DNA from: JBFELO01 sp041552055
Lineage (GTDB): Bacteria; Acidobacteriota; Thermoanaerobaculia; Thermoanaerobaculales; Sulfomarinibacteraceae
Assembly (NCBI GenBank): GCA_041552055.1
Contig: JBFELO010000090.1
Location: 1-19,288, forward strand
Direction: 5' to 3'
DNA length: 19,288 nt
The position numbers and the translations under genes are program-made. Positions within the stretch are counted from its first letter, which is position 1. The number at the start of each line of letters is the position of its first letter. Shown in pieces: positions 7,009 through 14,520 of this stretch. The notes under the pieces were generated by a model that was not told the origin of the DNA, made no database searches, and saw nothing but the letters and a program-made list of their open reading frames with translations.

Positions 7009-8367
7009 CTAGCCGTCGATCGCGGTCTCCTGCCGGCGTGCGTCGATACGTCCCGTGATCCACACGTAGACGAGCAGCGCGGCGAGCGACGTGAGGCCGA
7101 CCACCGAGTAGGCGTACCACAGGTAGTGGGCGTGGGCGTAGACCTCGGGCATCGGCGCCCGGCCGGCCAGCGCGAGCGCGTGCTGCTCCTGGATCGCGGG
7201 CAGCAGAGTGGTTGGCTCGGGGCAATACTTCGCGAGCAGGAAGCCCGACAGGATGAACCCGAACAGCCAGGCGAAGAAGGTGTTCATGTGGGCAAAGCCC
7301 AGGAACACGCCCTCCTTTCCGGGCGGCGCCTGTTTCGAGGCGAACTCGAGGTACTTGGGGCTCAGGAAGCACTCGGCAAAGCCCTGGATCGCGATCCCGA
7401 CCACCATCATGGCGGTGATGGGGTGGACCGACAGACCCAGGATTTCGATGTTGCCGTGAAAGGCGGCGGAGGACGCCATCGCCAGCGACGACAACGGGAT
7501 CAGCCCCATGGCGATCAGCATCGAGTGTTGCGGCTTCCAGCCTCGGACCAGCTGGGTCACCGCGACCACGCACAGCACCACCACCAGCGGGTTGATGTTG
7601 GCGTACCACTCGGGTTTGTAGGTCTCCCCGGCCATCCGGAGGACGTAGTCCGGCATGGAGGCGTAGAGCTGGCCCTGGATCGCCCAGAACCCGGCGGTGA
7701 TCAGGATCAGGGCCAGGAAGCGCAGGTTGGACATCGCCATCCACATGCCCTGCAGGGTCTCGCCGATGGTCTTGGGTTGCGCCTCGACATCCACGGGTGG
7801 GCGGAACACGAAGAACACCAGCACCAGTGCGGCCAACGCCGCGCCGGACGAGAAGAACGGGACGGTGTCCACGCCCATCTGGATCCGCATCGGAGCCACC
7901 ACGGTCTTGCCGGTGAACGCGCCGATGTTCACCACCATGTAGAAGATGCTGAACGCCCGGGCGCGGTTGGCGGAGTCGGAGGTCTTGGAAACCGTACCGG
8001 TGATGACCGGCTTGACGAACGCCCCTCCCACCACGATCAAAAACAGACCCAGCAGGACCGGTGGCAGCGTGTGGAACACGCCGAGCGTGCCGTAGCCGAC
8101 CGTCAGCAGCCCGAACGCCACCATCAGGCCGTTGCGGAACCCCATCCGATCTGCCGCCGCACCGGTAAAGAACGGGAACAGGTAGATCAGGGCGCCGAAC
8201 AACCCCGCGACCACGCCGGCCTGGACGTCGTCCAATCCGACCACGCGGATCAGGTAGGTGCGGAGGGCGATGAAGGTGCCGTAGTAGGCGGCGCGCTCGA
8301 ACAACTCGGCGGCGTTGCCGGTCCAGAAGGCGCGCGGGAAGCGCCACGTCGTTTTTCCTTCGGTCAT
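7009..8367 (-). CDS. POT/PTR2-family proton-coupled peptide transporter
   Basis: A 452-residue multi-span inner-membrane protein of the proton-dependent oligopeptide transporter family (MFS fold). The first helix has the family's E-x-x-E-R motif, ELFERAAYYG (Glu21-Arg25), used in proton coupling. A PTR2-type signature, FSIFYMVVNIGAF, lies at 139-151. The family imports di- and tripeptides with protons. The exact substrate here is unknown, and some members move nitrate or other solutes. The frame is open 90 bases further upstream, but the ATG at 8367 is preferred: AGGGAGAG sits just before it and the conserved sequence begins right after. The gene is divergent from the ABC-adaptor gene across 122 bases. 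It ends 85 bases from the PspC operator and has no clear terminator. Confidence 0.93.
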   Translation of the reverse strand: MTEGKTTWRFPRAFWTGNAAELFERAAYYGTFIALRTYLIRVVGLDDVQAGVVAGLFGALIYLFPFFTGAAADRMGFRNGLMVAFGLLTVGYGTLGVFHTLPPVLLGLFLIVVGGAFVKPVITGTVSKTSDSANRARAFSIFYMVVNIGAFTGKTVVAPMRIQMGVDTVPFFSSGAALAALVLVFFVFRPPVDVEAQPKTIGETLQGMWMAMSNLRFLALILITAGFWAIQGQLYASMPDYVLRMAGETYKPEWYANINPLVVVLCVVAVTQLVRGWKPQHSMLIAMGLIPLSSLAMASSAAFHGNIEILGLSVHPITAMMVVGIAIQGFAECFLSPKYLEFASKQAPPGKEGVFLGFAHMNTFFAWLFGFILSGFLLAKYCPEPTTLLPAIQEQHALALAGRAPMPEVYAHAHYLWYAYSVVGLTSLAALLVYVWITGRIDARRQETAIDG

Positions 8368-8473
8368 TCTCTCTCCCTGGGCCCGCGGTTGCAGACGCGG
8401 CACTGTACCACGCCGGGTCGGCCGAACTCGGCGGCACCGAGTGTCACGACGCAACACGGGGCCCGGATCGGGG

Positions 8474-8479
8474 TATAGA
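8474..8479 (+). promoter_or_regulatory. Possible -10 box, near-leaderless start of the ABC cluster
   Basis: TATAGA lies 10 bases before the ATG at 8490, with a weak GCAACA 17 bases further up (8451-8456). If used, transcription would start about 3-4 bases before the ATG. There is no Shine-Dalgarno sequence before that ATG, which fits a leaderless or near-leaderless mRNA. Confidence 0.3.
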
Positions 8480-8489
8480 CTTGCTGATC

Positions 8490-9632
8490 ATGAGAAAAAC
8501 CCGTTGGCTCATCGTTCTGTTGATCGTCATCGCGGCAGCGGTGGCGCTCCGCTTCACGGTATTGAAGCCGGAAGGGGTGACCGTCCGGACCGCGACGGTG
8601 GAACGGGGTGTGGTGGAGGAGACCATCACCAATACCCGAGCCGGCACGGTCAAGGTCAGGCTCCGCGCCAGCTTGTCGCCCCAGATGGGCGGGTTGGTGA
8701 TCGAGTTGCCCCACCGGGAGGGGTCTCGTGTCGCTGCCGGTGATCTCCTGCTGAGGCTGGACGATCGTGCGCAGATGGCCAATCTGGAAATGGCGCGGCG
8801 CGACGTGGTCTCGGCTCGGGCGCGCGCGGACGAGGCATGCCTGGCCGCCAAGTTGGCCGAGAAGGAGTTGGCGCGGGTGACCGCCCTGCACGGAGAGGGC
8901 ATCGCCAGCGAGCAGCGTCTCGACACCCTCGACACCGAGCGCGACCGGTCACTCGCCGCATGCGCGGCGGCCGAGGCTGCGATCGAGCTTGCCCTGGCCC
9001 GGGTGGCCGCTGCGCAGGTGCAGCTCGATTTCACGGAAGTGCGGGCACCGTTCGCCGGCACGGTGGCCGAGCTCACCACAGAGGTCGGGGAGTGGATCAC
9101 GCCGGCGCCACCTGGGGTTCCGATACCGCCGGTGGTGGACCTGCTCGATCCCGGCTCGCTGTACATCAGCGCGCCCATCGACGAGGTGGATGCGGAACGG
9201 GTGCGGGTGGGTCAGGCTGCCAGGGCGACCATCGATTCGCGGCCCGACGACTCGTACGCTGCCCGAGTCTCGCGGGTCGCTCCGTACGTTCTGGACGAGC
9301 TCGAACAGAACAGGACCGTGGAAATCGAGGTCGAGTTTGCCGACGCCGCGGAGGGGAAGGGCATTCTCGCCGGCACCTCTGCCGACGTGGAGGTGATTCT
9401 CGACCGTCGAGAGGACACGCTGCGGATTCCCTCCTCGAGCGTTGCCGAGGGCGGCAAGGTGTTGGTCGTGGAGGACGGGGTCCTGGTGGAGGTCGTGGTC
9501 GAGGTCGGGCTCGAGAACTGGCAGGTCGCCGAGGTGCTGAGCGGGCTCGAGGAGGGGCAGGTGGTCGTGACGTCGCGCCACAGTACGGATATCAAGGCCG
9601 GGGCGAGGGTGAACGAGGATGAGGGGCAGTGA
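8490..9632 (+). CDS. HlyD/MacA-type periplasmic adaptor subunit
   Basis: A 380-residue membrane-fusion protein. The N-terminal hydrophobic anchor (residues about 5-22) is followed by a split lipoyl domain (LSPQMGGLVIELPHREGSRV and VRAPFAGTVAELTTEVGEW) flanking a helical hairpin (about 90-180, rich in Ala, Arg and Glu). A beta-barrel domain and a membrane-proximal domain (about 200-375) complete it. Such adaptors link an inner-membrane pump to an outer-membrane channel. Downstream are an ATPase and two MacB-like permeases, so this is an ABC-type tripartite exporter or lipid/peptide efflux system. No TolC-like gene is in the window. The ATG at 8490 is chosen over an in-frame TTG at 8481 because MRKTRW begins a normal signal anchor. 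Neither has a ribosome-binding site. Confidence 0.92.
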   Translation: MRKTRWLIVLLIVIAAAVALRFTVLKPEGVTVRTATVERGVVEETITNTRAGTVKVRLRASLSPQMGGLVIELPHREGSRVAAGDLLLRLDDRAQMANLEMARRDVVSARARADEACLAAKLAEKELARVTALHGEGIASEQRLDTLDTERDRSLAACAAAEAAIELALARVAAAQVQLDFTEVRAPFAGTVAELTTEVGEWITPAPPGVPIPPVVDLLDPGSLYISAPIDEVDAERVRVGQAARATIDSRPDDSYAARVSRVAPYVLDELEQNRTVEIEVEFADAAEGKGILAGTSADVEVILDRREDTLRIPSSSVAEGGKVLVVEDGVLVEVVVEVGLENWQVAEVLSGLEEGQVVVTSRHSTDIKAGARVNEDEGQ

Positions 9633-9634
9633 GG

Positions 9635-9662
9635 AGTAAGCAGTAAGCAGGGAGCAGGGGGC
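9635..9662. repeat. Heptad array AGNNNGC, four units
   Basis: Four consecutive 7-base units start three bases after the adaptor stop codon. AG and GC are fixed, and the middle three bases are TAA, TAA, GGA and GGG. The total is 28 bases. It lies in the 161-base gap inside the ABC operon. Confidence 0.7.
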
Positions 9663-9745
9663 AACGAGCAAATGGGCACTGGTTGGGTGGCGGATTCACA
9701 CGAAGAATGGGGTCGCGTATGCGCGACGGGCGGTGCGGGTGCGGA

Positions 9746-9773
9746 CTTGCGCCTTGGACCTTGCTCCTTGAAC
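9746..9773. repeat. Heptad array CTTGNNC, four units
   Basis: Four consecutive 7-base units have fixed CTTG and C and variable pairs CG, GA, CT and AA. The total is 28 bases. It lies in the same operon gap as the AGNNNGC array and ends 7 bases before the ribosome-binding site of the ATPase gene. Confidence 0.7.
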
Positions 9774-9793
9774 CCGCGGAGGAGGCGGTCGGC

Positions 9794-10462
9794 TTGATCG
9801 AGCTTCGTAACATCTGGCGCACCTACCAGGTCGGCGACTCCGAGGTGCACGCCCTGCGCGATGTGGATCTGGGGCTCGACGAGGGCGACTACATGGCGGT
9901 CGTCGGACCATCCGGTTCAGGCAAGTCGACGTTGCTCAACATCCTCGGTTGCCTGGACCGGCCGACCGGCGGCGAGTACGTGTTTCGCGGCAGGGAAGTC
10001 AACGGGCTGCCCGACGCCGACCGCACCCGGATGCGACAGCACGAGATCGGCTTCGTCTTCCAGTTCTTCCACCTGTTGAGCAGGCTGACCGCCCAGGTCA
10101 ACGTGGAGCTGCCGATGCTCTTTGCCGGCGTCGCGAGGGCAGAGCGTCGCGACCGGGCCGCCCGTGCGCTCGAGGCGGTGGGACTCGCCGATCGCGCCCA
10201 CCACCGACCGGACCAGCTGTCCGGCGGGCAGCGACAGCGAGTGGCGATCGCGCGGGCCGTGGTCATGCGGCCGGCCCTGGTGCTGGCGGACGAACCCACG
10301 GGCAACCTCGACAAGTCGGCGGCGCTCGAGGTGATGGATCTTCTCGACGAAATGAACGGGCAGGGGCAGACCGTCGTGCTGGTCACCCACGACCTGGAGA
10401 TCGCCGCGCGGGCGAATCGGCGCGTCCGGATGGATGATGGCGCGATCGTCGAAAGGAGATGA
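9794..10462 (+). CDS. MacB/LolD-type ABC transporter ATP-binding protein
   Basis: A 222-residue cytosolic ATPase of the MacB/LolD/FtsE group. It has Walker A GPSGSGKST (38-46), Q-loop Gln90 in GFVFQFF, signature LSGGQ (142-146), Walker B ALVLADE (161-167), D-loop, and switch His199. It should dimerise and drive the two permeases encoded next. The frame is open back to 9683, but that extension is repeat-derived and not family-like. The TTG at 9794 has GGAGGAGG about 8 bases upstream and begins exactly where the family begins (IELRNIWRTYQVG), so it is taken as the start. The stop TGA is 1 base from the TTG start of the first permease. Likely co-transcribed with the adaptor gene despite the intervening repeats. 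Confidence 0.95.
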   Translation: MIELRNIWRTYQVGDSEVHALRDVDLGLDEGDYMAVVGPSGSGKSTLLNILGCLDRPTGGEYVFRGREVNGLPDADRTRMRQHEIGFVFQFFHLLSRLTAQVNVELPMLFAGVARAERRDRAARALEAVGLADRAHHRPDQLSGGQRQRVAIARAVVMRPALVLADEPTGNLDKSAALEVMDLLDEMNGQGQTVVLVTHDLEIAARANRRVRMDDGAIVERR

Positions 10463-10463
10463 G

Positions 10464-11687
10464 TTGCGGGGTCTTGGAGGTGGTCTCGGGTTCGGCGATC
10501 TCGTCGCGTTCGCCGTCGGTGCGTTGCGTGGCCACCGACTGAGAACGCTGCTGTCGGTGGCGGGCGTCGCGGTCGGCATCGCAGCGGTGGTGGCGCTGAC
10601 CGCCCTCGGGGAGGGTGCGCGACAGTACGTGGTGCAGGAGTTCATGTCCCTCGGCACCAATCTGCTGATCGTGCTGCCGGGGAAGGTGGAGACCTCAGGC
10701 ATGGTGCCCTTCGTCGGCGGCACGACGCACGATCTGACCATCGAGGACTACCGTGCGATCGCGACCCGGCTTCCTCTGGTGTCCGACGCGGCACCACTCG
10801 CGATGGGAACCGAGTCCGTCAGTCATGACGGCCGCAGTCGTTCCGTGGCGATCATCGGTACGACGGCTGAGCTGCAGCGGGTACGACGGCTCCGGCTCGG
10901 CTCGGGCAGGTTCCTCCGTTCGGGCGACCTCGAGCAGGGAGGCGCCGAAGTCGTTTTGGGCGTCAAGGTGGCAGGTGAGCTGTTCGGCAACGCCAACCCT
11001 CTGGGCAAGGTGGTGCGGATCGGGCAGTGGCGTTTTCGGGTGGTGGGCGTGATCGAGCCGCGGGGGAGATCGCTCGGATTCGACTTCGATGATGTGGTGT
11101 TCGTTCCGGTAGCCACCGCCATGCGGATGTTCAACCGCTCGTCGCTGTTCCGCATCATCGTCGAGGTGCACACCGCGGACGACCTCGAATCCGGCAAGCA
11201 GGAGGTGCTGGATCTGCTCTCCAAACGCCACCGTGCGGAAGATGTCACGGTCATCACCCAGGACGCGGTCGTGAGCACGTTCGCGCAGATCATGGATGTG
11301 CTCACGCTGGCCTTGGTGGCGATCGCATCGGTCTCCCTCTCCGTGGCGGGGATCGGCATCATGAACGTGATGCTGGTGGCGGTGGCCGAACGACGCCGTG
11401 AGATCGGGCTGCTCAAGGCGCTCGGCGCGGGCACCGGCCAGGTGCTTGGCGTGTTCATCACCGAGGCGGCGGTGCTGTCGACGATCGGCGGCGTGGTCGG
11501 GTTGGTGGCGGGTTGGGCCGCAGTGAGGGTGTTCGTCAGGATCTATCCGGCCTTTCCGGCAAGCCCACCCCCGTGGGCAATCGCGGCGTCGCTCGCCGTA
11601 GCGACCGTCGTCGGCCTGGTCTTCGGAGTGCTGCCGGCACGCCGAGCGGCCAAGCTCGATCCCGTCCTCGCGCTGGTGGGAAGATGA
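10464..11687 (+). CDS. MacB/FtsX-like ABC permease, first of a pair
   Basis: A 407-residue inner-membrane protein with the MacB layout: one N-terminal helix (about 22-45, after GALRGHRLRTLLS), a large periplasmic domain (about 50-270), then three C-terminal helices of the FtsX domain with the typical IGIMNVMLVAVAERRREIGLLKALGA motif that contacts the ATPase. Type VII ABC systems of this kind use mechanotransmission to move substrates from the periplasm through an adaptor. The frame opens 30 bases earlier inside the ATPase gene, but the TTG at 10464 follows AAAGGAG at ideal spacing, so I place the start there. The stop overlaps the ATG of the second permease (ATGA). Confidence 0.93.
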   Translation: MRGLGGGLGFGDLVAFAVGALRGHRLRTLLSVAGVAVGIAAVVALTALGEGARQYVVQEFMSLGTNLLIVLPGKVETSGMVPFVGGTTHDLTIEDYRAIATRLPLVSDAAPLAMGTESVSHDGRSRSVAIIGTTAELQRVRRLRLGSGRFLRSGDLEQGGAEVVLGVKVAGELFGNANPLGKVVRIGQWRFRVVGVIEPRGRSLGFDFDDVVFVPVATAMRMFNRSSLFRIIVEVHTADDLESGKQEVLDLLSKRHRAEDVTVITQDAVVSTFAQIMDVLTLALVAIASVSLSVAGIGIMNVMLVAVAERRREIGLLKALGAGTGQVLGVFITEAAVLSTIGGVVGLVAGWAAVRVFVRIYPAFPASPPPWAIAASLAVATVVGLVFGVLPARRAAKLDPVLALVGR

Positions 11688-12886
11688 GGCTGATCGAAGT
11701 CCTTCGATTCGTGGGAGGCGCAGTCAGGGGTCACCGTCTGCGCTCGTTCCTGTCGGCTCTGGGCGTTGCCATCGGCGTCGTGGCGGTGATTCTTCTCACC
11801 TCGCTGGGGCAGGGAACGCGCGACTACGTCGTCAACCAGTTCACCCAATTCGGCACCACCCTGATCGGCATCAACCCGGGCAAGGTCAAGACGATCGGCA
11901 TTCCGGGAGCGCTCGGCGGCACCACGCACAAACTGACGATCGACGATGCGGAGGCGCTGCGCCGGATTCCAGGTGTCGGCCAGGTCGTGCCGGTGGAAAT
12001 GGGGTTGGCGCGCGTGGAGGGCGGGGGTCGGGGCCGAAACGTGTTCCTGATGGGCGTCGGGTGGGAGGCGGCCGACGCCTGGCGGTTCGAGGTTGCCCAG
12101 GGCAGGTTCCTGCCTCGCATGGATCCCAGGCGGCGAGGCTCCTACGCCGTGCTCGGGGCCAAGCTGGCAGAAGAGCTTTTCGGTGACAATTCTCCGCTCG
12201 GGAGGCGAGTTCGGGTCGGTGGTTGGTCGCTCCTCGTCATCGGCGTCATGGAGCCGAAGGGTCAGGTCGTGGGCTTCGACCTCGATGACACGGCCTACAT
12301 CCCGGTGGCCACCGCCATGGACCTCTTCAACTCCGACGAACTCGAGGAGATCGACGTCGTCGCCGACAGCACCGATGTCATCGACGAAGTGGCCGAGGGC
12401 GTTCGACAGGTGTTGATGGCACGACACCGGGGCGAGGAGGACTTCACCATCACCACTCAGACCGAGATGCTCGGAGCGTTTGACAGGGTGATTGGAATCA
12501 TCACCATCGCCGTGTCGGGCATCGCGGGAATCTCACTCCTGGTCGGTGCGATGGGCATTCTCACCATCATGTGGATCTCGGTGCACGAGCGCACCAACGA
12601 GATCGGGCTGCTACGGGCGCTCGGCGTGGACAAGGCGACCGTGCAGCGGCTGTTCCTGCTCGAGTCGACGATGCTCGCCATGGCTGGAGGCGTGCTCGGC
12701 CTGGCCGTCGGGTTCGGGTTGACCGTGGCGCTGCGGACTCTGGTTCAGGGTCTTCCGCTGCGGACGCCGGTGGAAGCGGTCGTGGCGGCCGTGGTGATGA
12801 GCCTGCTGGTGGGTGTCGTCAGCGGTGTTGCGCCGGCACGACGAGCCGCGGCGTTGGATCCGATCGAGGCCCTCCGCGCGGAGTAG
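11684..12886 (+). CDS. MacB/FtsX-like ABC permease, second of a pair
   Basis: A 400-residue paralogue of the preceding permease with the same plan: N-terminal helix after GAVRGHRLRSFLSALGVAIG, periplasmic domain, and three C-terminal helices with WISVHERTNEIGLLRALGVDK as the coupling motif. Shared phrases such as NPLGKVVRIG/SPLGRRVRVG, VPVATAM/IPVATAM and FGTTL/LGTNL show duplication. The pair probably forms a heterodimer on a dimer of the single ATPase, unlike MacB itself, where ATPase and permease are one chain and homodimerise. The ATG overlaps the previous stop by 4 bases, a sign of tight coupling. The long upstream extension of the frame is antisense-free but unlike the family and is ignored. 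The substrate is unknown. Confidence 0.93.
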   Translation: MRLIEVLRFVGGAVRGHRLRSFLSALGVAIGVVAVILLTSLGQGTRDYVVNQFTQFGTTLIGINPGKVKTIGIPGALGGTTHKLTIDDAEALRRIPGVGQVVPVEMGLARVEGGGRGRNVFLMGVGWEAADAWRFEVAQGRFLPRMDPRRRGSYAVLGAKLAEELFGDNSPLGRRVRVGGWSLLVIGVMEPKGQVVGFDLDDTAYIPVATAMDLFNSDELEEIDVVADSTDVIDEVAEGVRQVLMARHRGEEDFTITTQTEMLGAFDRVIGIITIAVSGIAGISLLVGAMGILTIMWISVHERTNEIGLLRALGVDKATVQRLFLLESTMLAMAGGVLGLAVGFGLTVALRTLVQGLPLRTPVEAVVAAVVMSLLVGVVSGVAPARRAAALDPIEALRAE

Positions 12887-12921
12887 GGGGTCGAGCCCTC
12901 CACCACGGGCGGGTAGGTCGC

Positions 12922-12935
12922 ACGGCTTTCGCCGT
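12922..12935 (+). terminator. Small hairpin after the ABC cluster
   Basis: ACGGC (12922-12926) and GCCGT (12931-12935) form a 5-bp stem with loop TTTC, followed by TTCCC. It lies 36 bases past the last permease stop. The stem is short and the T-tract minimal, so termination here is only possible. Confidence 0.3.
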
Positions 12936-13068
12936 TTCCCTCCCCCGTTCCCATACCCGAGTACGGGCGTTTGCTGACATCGGAGATTCTTCTGCGTTCG
13001 ACTGAATTGCGGTGCCGAACCGAGAATCCGCGTACCCTCGCGAAGGGGAACGGGTACGGGTACGAGGG
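12935..13068. repeat. Inverted pair of hexad arrays
   Basis: Left array: period-6 NNNCCC-type units, TTTCCC, TCCCCC, GTTCCC and ATACCC (12935-12958), then CGAGTACG. Right array: GGGGAA, CGGGTA, CGGGTA and CGAGGG (13045-13068), preceded by CGTACCCTCG. The reverse complement of the left contains GGGAACGGG, as does the right (13046-13054), so the two are diverged inverted copies about 90 bases apart. Confidence 0.65.
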
Positions 13069-13200
13069 GACCATCAACCCGTGCCCGACGAATCCGTACA
13101 TCCACGAGAGTGCGGCAGCGTCCGAGGCGGCACCTCGGCGTGGGGAACCTGGTCGCCGGCAATCGCATAGTTCGATGTGGGAGCGGAATGCGGACGCCGT

Positions 13201-13219
13201 GAGAATGGTTATCATTCGC
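13201..13219. promoter_or_regulatory. Candidate Fur box
   Basis: The 19 bases match the classical Fur consensus (GATAATGATAATCATTATC) at 14 positions, by direct comparison. The core is the inverted repeat GAATG-N5-CATTC. A -10-like TATCAT (13210-13215) lies inside it, and the ribosome-binding site of the lipoprotein gene begins 5 bases after it. This would suit repression of that gene when iron is ample. Confidence 0.5.
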
Positions 13220-13234
13220 TCTCGGGAGGGATTG

Positions 13235-14497
13235 ATGAGACGTGCGCCAGCGCTGGTTGTGGTGATCGCGGCGCTTCTCGCCGTGTCCTGTCAACAGCGC
13301 GACAGCTTCTGGTTCAAGGGAAATCTCGAATCTGCCGCGGCCGTTGCCAGGGAACGCGACAGCCTGCTGATGTTGAAGTTCTACACCGACTGGTGCAACT
13401 GGTGTCGGCGGCTGGACAGGGAGACGTTCTCCGATCGCGACGTCCGGAAGCAGCTGCGCAACGTGGTCGCCGTCCGCGTCAATGCGGAGCAAGAGGGCAA
13501 GGAGCTCGCGCGACGTTACGACGTGGAGAGCTACCCGACGATCGTCTTCACCGACGCCGAGGGTGATGAGATCGACCGCATCATCGGGTATCTGACGCCC
13601 GAGCAGTTTCTCACCCAGGCCACACGCATCCAGGCCGGCGACACCTTCGTGTCCTGCCTCAAGCGCGTGTCCAGGGACCCTTCCGATCAGGATGCGATCG
13701 TCCGCGCCGTTATCGGACTGTTGGAGCGATCCGATCCCGATGGTGCCATCGCGAGGATCAAGGCGTTCCACGAGGCGGCGGCGGATCACGATCACCTCCT
13801 GTGCATGCAGCTCATGTTCAAGGCCCGTGTCGCTCAGCAAACGCGGCTCTACGCCCGTGCGGCAAAGCTGTACCGAAGGGGTTGGGTAGGAGATTTCAGG
13901 ATCCCGGAATCCGAGACGGCCTCGGCCCTGCATGCGGCGCTCGATCGAGATTTCGGATCGCTCGATCGGCGCGACCAGGCCGAACTGCTGCACGACGCAC
14001 GCTACCGGGATGCTGCGGAGCTCCTCGGCATGGTGTCCCTCGAACGGATGTCTCACGACGATCTCTGGGATTTCGGCGACTTCGCGTTCGACAACGGTCA
14101 CTACGACGTCGCGGCGGACGCGTTTGAGCGTTGGTACGAGACACGAGCCGAGGCCTCGGATGCGGTCGCGCTGAACGGGGCGGCCTGGCGTCTCTACCTG
14201 GCCCGCCGCTCGCTCGACCTCGCCGTCGAGATGTCGCGTGCGGCGTGGGCGCTCCGCCCGATCGCCAACTACGCGGACACGCTCGGGCGACTGCTGTACA
14301 TCACCGGCGAGAGGGACGAGGCGATCGAGATGCAGCGATTCGCGGCGGACAACGAGGCCGGGATTCGCGCCCAGGGGTTCAGCGACGCGCTCGAGCTGAT
14401 GGAGGCGGGCGAGGAGCTCGAGGACGAGCCGGCCTTCGAGGCCTATCCGGACGAACCCAAACCGCTGTCGAGTATGCGCAGGGGCAGGGTGATCTGA
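13235..14497 (+). CDS. Thioredoxin-fold lipoprotein with helical C-terminal region
   Basis: A 420-residue exported protein. Residues 1-18 are a lipoprotein signal with lipobox LAVSC, so Cys19 would be lipidated. Residues about 30-130 form a thioredoxin fold with active site WCNWC (Cys54, Cys57) and the cis-proline loop SYPTIVF (Pro101), as in the Thioredoxin_7/DsbD-gamma-like group. Residues about 135-400 are helical and Ala/Arg/Glu-rich, with TPR-like repeats (NGAAWRLYLARRSLDLAVEM, IANYADTLGRLLYITGERDEA). It probably reduces or oxidises disulphides of periplasmic proteins bound by the helical part. The ATG at 13235 is chosen for GGGAGGG 4 bases upstream and for the signal peptide. The frame runs further up, but only through repeat sequence. 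A Fur-like box overlaps the promoter region. The gene converges on the TraB-like gene. Confidence 0.88.
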   Translation: MRRAPALVVVIAALLAVSCQQRDSFWFKGNLESAAAVARERDSLLMLKFYTDWCNWCRRLDRETFSDRDVRKQLRNVVAVRVNAEQEGKELARRYDVESYPTIVFTDAEGDEIDRIIGYLTPEQFLTQATRIQAGDTFVSCLKRVSRDPSDQDAIVRAVIGLLERSDPDGAIARIKAFHEAAADHDHLLCMQLMFKARVAQQTRLYARAAKLYRRGWVGDFRIPESETASALHAALDRDFGSLDRRDQAELLHDARYRDAAELLGMVSLERMSHDDLWDFGDFAFDNGHYDVAADAFERWYETRAEASDAVALNGAAWRLYLARRSLDLAVEMSRAAWALRPIANYADTLGRLLYITGERDEAIEMQRFAADNEAGIRAQGFSDALELMEAGEELEDEPAFEAYPDEPKPLSSMRRGRVI

Positions 14498-14498
14498 A

Positions 14499-14519
14499 GC
14501 AATCCGCGAAGCGGATTGC
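14499..14519. terminator. Bidirectional hairpin between convergent genes
   Basis: GCAATCCGC (14499-14507) and GCGGATTGC (14511-14519) form a perfect 9-bp stem with a GAA loop. It fills almost the whole 23 bases between the two stop codons, so it can act on both transcripts. T-tracts are absent, so efficiency is uncertain. Confidence 0.6.
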
Positions 14520-14520
14520 G

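Larger units (their letters stand above)
12887..13200. other. Gene-free gap with inverted hexad repeats
   Basis: No coding sequence is seen. It contains a short hairpin just after the permease gene (12922-12935), two period-6 arrays in opposite orientation (12935-12958 and 13045-13068) sharing the core GGGAACGGG on opposite strands, and the upstream region of the thioredoxin-like lipoprotein gene. Confidence 0.6.

Noticed and set aside
6940..8478. Plus-strand open frame (512 codons) opposite the peptide transporter
   Set aside because: The translation is dominated by His, Gln, Asp and Arg, typical of the antisense of a membrane protein. The transporter on the minus strand has clear POT motifs and a ribosome-binding site.
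9635..9773. Short tandem repeats considered as a CRISPR or minisatellite
   Set aside because: Units are only 7 bases with no spacers and no cas genes nearby. Unit positions vary in a patterned way, unlike a simple minisatellite.
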